This document shows, piece by piece, positions 4,710 to 7,402 of a stretch of 7,402 nucleotides of DNA. The position numbers and the translations under genes were made by a program. The notes under the pieces were generated by a model. The model saw only the letters and a program-made list of their open reading frames with translations. It was not told the origin of the DNA and did not search any database. Source of the DNA: Dehalococcoidia bacterium. Its GTDB lineage: Bacteria; Chloroflexota; Dehalococcoidia; Dehalococcoidales; E44-bin46. How positions within the stretch are numbered: position 1 is the first letter of the stretch; every line of letters starts with the position of its first letter. The stretch is from the NCBI GenBank assembly GCA_030634425.1, contig DAOWAU010000034.1, positions 1 to 7,402 on the forward strand. The letters are read 5' to 3'.

Positions 4710-5228
4710 TTGGGTGCCGAGGAGACTGAGTTCAGAGCGATGTCCGCAGCCAAGAAAGATAACGATATAACTGAGGTAGCCAAGGGTGTCTTGGAGGAGC
4801 TGCTGGCCGGGATGGAGGTGGCTGCTTCAGTTGTGGCTGAGACTGGACCGGAGGCTGAGGAGGGGGAGGCTGCTCCTATTACCCTTGAGATTGAGGGTGA
4901 TGACCTCGGCATCTTAATTGGGCGGCGGGGGCAGACCCTCGCTTCTCTCCAGTATATCGTCAGGCTCATTGTCGGTAATCAGACGCAGGCTTGGTTGCCT
5001 ATAACTGTCGATGTTGAGGGGTACAAGCAGCGCCGCTATGAAAGGCTGCAAGCTTTAGCGTGGCGCCTGGCGGAGCAGGTGAAGACGAGAGGGACGCCAT
5101 TTACCTTGGAGCCGATGATGGCTTACGAGAGGCGTATTATCCATCTCGCTTTGGTTGACCACCCTGATGTTACCACCGAGAGCATAGGTGAGGGCGAGTC
5201 TCGTAGGGTAGTTATCCGACTGAAGTGA
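4710..5228 (+). CDS. khpB: KhpB/Jag-like RNA-binding protein (KH + R3H)
   Basis: KhpB (Jag, EloR) is an RNA-binding protein of the KhpA/KhpB pair linked to cell elongation and division, usually encoded next to yidC. The 172-residue product has a KH domain with the GxxG loop GRRG (residues 71-74, ILIGRRGQTLASLQ), then YKQRRYERLQALAWRLAEQV, and an R3H motif R141-x3-H145 in MMAYERRIIHLALVDH, ending in the family-typical EGESRRVVIRLK. The N-terminal Jag_N domain of longer family members is missing; instead there is a helical segment and an acidic linker (GPEAEEGEAAP). Start TTG 4710 follows GGGGTGG (4694-4700); ATG 4740 is a plausible alternative. It lies 15 nt after yidC. Confidence 0.92.
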   Translation: MGAEETEFRAMSAAKKDNDITEVAKGVLEELLAGMEVAASVVAETGPEAEEGEAAPITLEIEGDDLGILIGRRGQTLASLQYIVRLIVGNQTQAWLPITVDVEGYKQRRYERLQALAWRLAEQVKTRGTPFTLEPMMAYERRIIHLALVDHPDVTTESIGEGESRRVVIRLK

Positions 5229-5259
5229 TAATAACACTCTGAATTGAGTTGTTTTTGAG

Positions 5260-7402
5260 ATGTTCCGTCCAGTAGGTAGTAAGGTGAATTTCCCCCAGGT
5301 TGAGGAAGGCATACTCGGCCTGTGGAGAAAACATAATGTCTTTGAGCGGAGTGTAAACGCTCGCCAGGGCGGTTCCCGGTTTGTCTTCTATGAGGGGCCG
5401 CCTACAGCTAATGGTAGCCCAGGCATTCATCACGTGCTGGCCCGTGTCTTTAAGGACGTTATCCCCCGCTACAGAGTGATGAAAGGCTATTATGCCCCGC
5501 GTATTGCTGGCTGGGACACACATGGATTGCCGGTGGAGTTGGAGGTGGAGAGGGAGCTGGGTCTTTCCAGTAAAAAGGAGATTGAAGACTTCGGCATTGA
5601 CAGGTTTAATGCCCGCTGCCGGGAGAGTGTCCGTGGTTACCTCAAAGAGTGGGAGGCGATGACCGAGCGTATCGGCTTCTGGGTTGACCTGGAACACCCC
5701 TATGTCACCATGGACAATAGATATGTTGAGACCGTGTGGTGGGCAATCAAGCAGATGTGGGACAAGGGCTTAATATATCAGGGCTACAGGGTAACGCCCC
5801 ACTGTCCCCGCTGTGGCACCTCCCTGAGTTCCCATGAGGTTGCCCTCGGCTATCAGGATAACGTTGAAGACCCTTCGGTTTATATAAAGTTTAAGCTGGC
5901 GGAGGAATCACAACGAAGGCTGAATCTGGGTAAACCGGCTTATTTCCTAGCCTGGACTACTACCCCATGGACTCTGCTGAGCAACACTGCGCTAGCCGTA
6001 GCTCCCGATGCTGAATATGCCGTGGTGGAAGTTGATAATGAGTATCTAATTTTGGCTTCGGCTCGACTGGAACAAGCAGGGCTGGGCGATGCTCCTGTAG
6101 CCGCTAAGGTGAAAGGGAACGATTTAGTCGGACTGCACTACGAACCCCTATATGAGATTCCCATTGGTTACACCAAGGAAGATAAGCCCGCTTATCGCGT
6201 TATTGAAGGCGATTTCGTATCTATGGATGATGGCACCGGCATTGTCCATATTGCCCCCGCTTATGGTGAGATAGACTTTGAAGTAGGTCAGAAGGAAGGG
6301 TTACCGCTTGTACATAGTGTGGACTTGGAAGGTACAGTGAAGCGTGCTCCTAGTGGTTTTACACCTAAGTATAGAGAGGAAGTTCTTTCTGGGTCTGTTA
6401 TACCGATATCTAGCGTGGTGAAAATTCCAAGCGCGGGTAAGTTCGTCAAGGACGCCGACCCTCTTATCTTAGACGACCTTAAGTCAAGGGGGCTGCTCTT
6501 CCGCAGTGAGAAGATCCATCATACCTATCCCTTCTGTTGGCGCTGTGAGGCGCCTCTCCTCTATTACGCCAAGCAGACCTGGTACATCAGGACGACGGCA
6601 GTAAAGGAAAAACTTATCGCCGGTAACGATGAAATAAACTGGTACCCGGAGCATATCAAGTATGGTCGCTTTGGCGATTGGCTAAACAATAATGTTGATT
6701 GGGCATTCTCTCGTGAACGTTACTGGGGCACGCCGTTGCCTATCTGGCGTTGCGAGTCCTGTGGTTATTGCGAGTGTGTTGGCGGTGTGGATGAATTAAA
6801 GAATAAGCCAAAGCTCTCAGGATTGAAAGAGCCCCTGGATTTGCATCGCCCCTTTGTTGATGAGATTTTCTTTACCTGCCAGAAATGTAAGGCTAGAGGC
6901 ACGATGAAGCGGGTGTCGGAGGTAATTGATTGCTGGTTTGATTCCGGAGCCATGCCCATAGCTCAGTGGCATTATCCCTTTGAGCACAAAGAGTTATTTG
7001 ACAAAGAGTTAAAGCAGGCTGATTACATTTGTGAGGCAATTGACCAAACTCGGGGCTGGTTTTACAGTCTGCATGCTATATCCACCTTATTGTTTGACCG
7101 TCCGTGTTTCGGGAATGTTATCTGTCTGGGGCACATCCTTGATGCCAAGGGAGAGAAAATGAGCAAGGCTAGGGGGAATGTGGTTGAGCCCCAGGCGGTG
7201 ATAGATAAGTATGGTGCCGATGCTTTACGCTGGTATTGTCTTACTGCCTCGCCGCCGGGTAATGTGCGCCGTTTCGATGAAAAATCAATCGCTGAGATAA
7301 GCCGTCGCTTTTTGATGACGCTGTGGAATGTCTACTCCTTCTTTGTCACCTATGCTAATATAGACCGTTTTGTTCCCGCCTCAGAGGGGGTTTCATCAGA
7401 GC
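5260..7402 (+). CDS. ileS: Isoleucyl-tRNA synthetase, 5' part (IleRS2-like, GxHH signature)
   Basis: IleRS charges tRNA-Ile and edits misactivated valine. 714 codons are visible of roughly 1030-1050 expected; the gene runs off the right edge without a stop. The N-terminus (MFRPVGSKVNFPQVEEGIL) and PPTANGSPGIHHVLARVFKD resemble the Thermus/eukaryote-like branch. The class I HIGH site reads G55-I-H-H58 instead of HxGH. CP1 editing motifs are intact: AWTTTPWTLLSN and GTGIVHIAPAYGEIDFEVG (325 on), with the conserved Asp339. Cysteine pairs occur at 182/185, 426/429, 498/501 and 540/543. FSRERYWGTPLPIW, VIDCWFDSGAMP and KMSKA (633-637, for KMSKS) follow, leading into the anticodon-binding region. 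There is no good Shine-Dalgarno before ATG 5260; GTG 5284 is less likely because the MFxPV start is family-typical. No T-box fits in the 31-nt gap after khpB. Confidence 0.96.
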   Translation, partial: MFRPVGSKVNFPQVEEGILGLWRKHNVFERSVNARQGGSRFVFYEGPPTANGSPGIHHVLARVFKDVIPRYRVMKGYYAPRIAGWDTHGLPVELEVERELGLSSKKEIEDFGIDRFNARCRESVRGYLKEWEAMTERIGFWVDLEHPYVTMDNRYVETVWWAIKQMWDKGLIYQGYRVTPHCPRCGTSLSSHEVALGYQDNVEDPSVYIKFKLAEESQRRLNLGKPAYFLAWTTTPWTLLSNTALAVAPDAEYAVVEVDNEYLILASARLEQAGLGDAPVAAKVKGNDLVGLHYEPLYEIPIGYTKEDKPAYRVIEGDFVSMDDGTGIVHIAPAYGEIDFEVGQKEGLPLVHSVDLEGTVKRAPSGFTPKYREEVLSGSVIPISSVVKIPSAGKFVKDADPLILDDLKSRGLLFRSEKIHHTYPFCWRCEAPLLYYAKQTWYIRTTAVKEKLIAGNDEINWYPEHIKYGRFGDWLNNNVDWAFSRERYWGTPLPIWRCESCGYCECVGGVDELKNKPKLSGLKEPLDLHRPFVDEIFFTCQKCKARGTMKRVSEVIDCWFDSGAMPIAQWHYPFEHKELFDKELKQADYICEAIDQTRGWFYSLHAISTLLFDRPCFGNVICLGHILDAKGEKMSKARGNVVEPQAVIDKYGADALRWYCLTASPPGNVRRFDEKSIAEISRRFLMTLWNVYSFFVTYANIDRFVPASEGVSSE

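Noticed and set aside
4628..4969. 113-codon minus-strand frame
   Set aside because: It is antisense to the yidC tail and khpB; low-complexity Ser/Ala product typical of shadow frames.
5229..5259. Possible T-box or other amino-acid riboswitch before ileS
   Set aside because: The gap is only 31 nt and carries no T-box consensus or terminator stem.
5212..5697. 161-codon open frame on the minus strand
   Set aside because: It lies opposite the start of ileS, whose plus-strand frame has clear catalytic motifs; the minus product has no recognisable domain.
1..7402. CRISPR array, insertion sequence, prophage or defence genes
   Set aside because: No spaced direct repeats, transposase-like frames, terminal repeats or attachment sites were seen; the tRNA-Asp 3' end has no duplicated copy in the window.

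Overview
The window looks like a core housekeeping locus from a bacterium of the phylum Chloroflexota, most likely class Dehalococcoidia. This placement is an inference from three things: moderate G+C, a Thermus-like IleRS, and the rpsF-ssb-rpsR block joined directly to rpmH-rnpA-yidD-(propeller lipoprotein)-yidC-khpB-ileS. No 16S rRNA or other decisive marker is present. Non-ATG starts are frequent: rpsF, yidC and khpB appear to use TTG, and rpsR and rpmH use GTG.

Left end (1-560): tRNA-Asp(GUC) lies on the minus strand at 226-299, with a very good sigma70-type promoter at 339-367. Further left is a second minus-strand promoter (112-140) and a leader with an 11-bp inverted repeat (42-79). 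The leader runs into a possible gene start at the window edge whose only visible residues read MKIAIS. The divergent intergenic region carries a 13-bp perfect inverted repeat (445-492). Its right arm contains the TATAAT of an extended -10 promoter for the plus-strand operon.

Centre (561-1872): rpsF (S6), ssb and rpsR (S18, zinc-ligand type) form the classic S6-SSB-S18 operon. rpmH (L34, 46 aa) follows. L9 (rplI), which often follows S18, is absent.

Right (1968-7402): rnpA, yidD, a lipoprotein beta-propeller with PQQ-like repeats, yidC and khpB (Jag) are packed on the plus strand. Two consecutive ATGA start/stop overlaps (rnpA/yidD and yidD/propeller) suggest translational coupling. ileS follows with a 31-nt gap and runs off the right edge with 714 codons visible. 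The module combines tRNA processing (RnpA), membrane-protein insertion (YidC, YidD), a probable extracytoplasmic scaffold (the propeller lipoprotein) and an RNA-binding regulator (KhpB) with ribosomal proteins.

Most of the window is conserved core genome. I do not see a defence system, mobile element or CRISPR array. The points most worth a second look are: the IleRS GxHH signature in place of HxGH; the propeller lipoprotein coupled to the insertase genes; an SSB whose DVPF tip is not terminal but lies one base from being so; the symmetric element over the rpsF promoter; and awkward ribosome-binding-site spacing at rpsR and rnpA.
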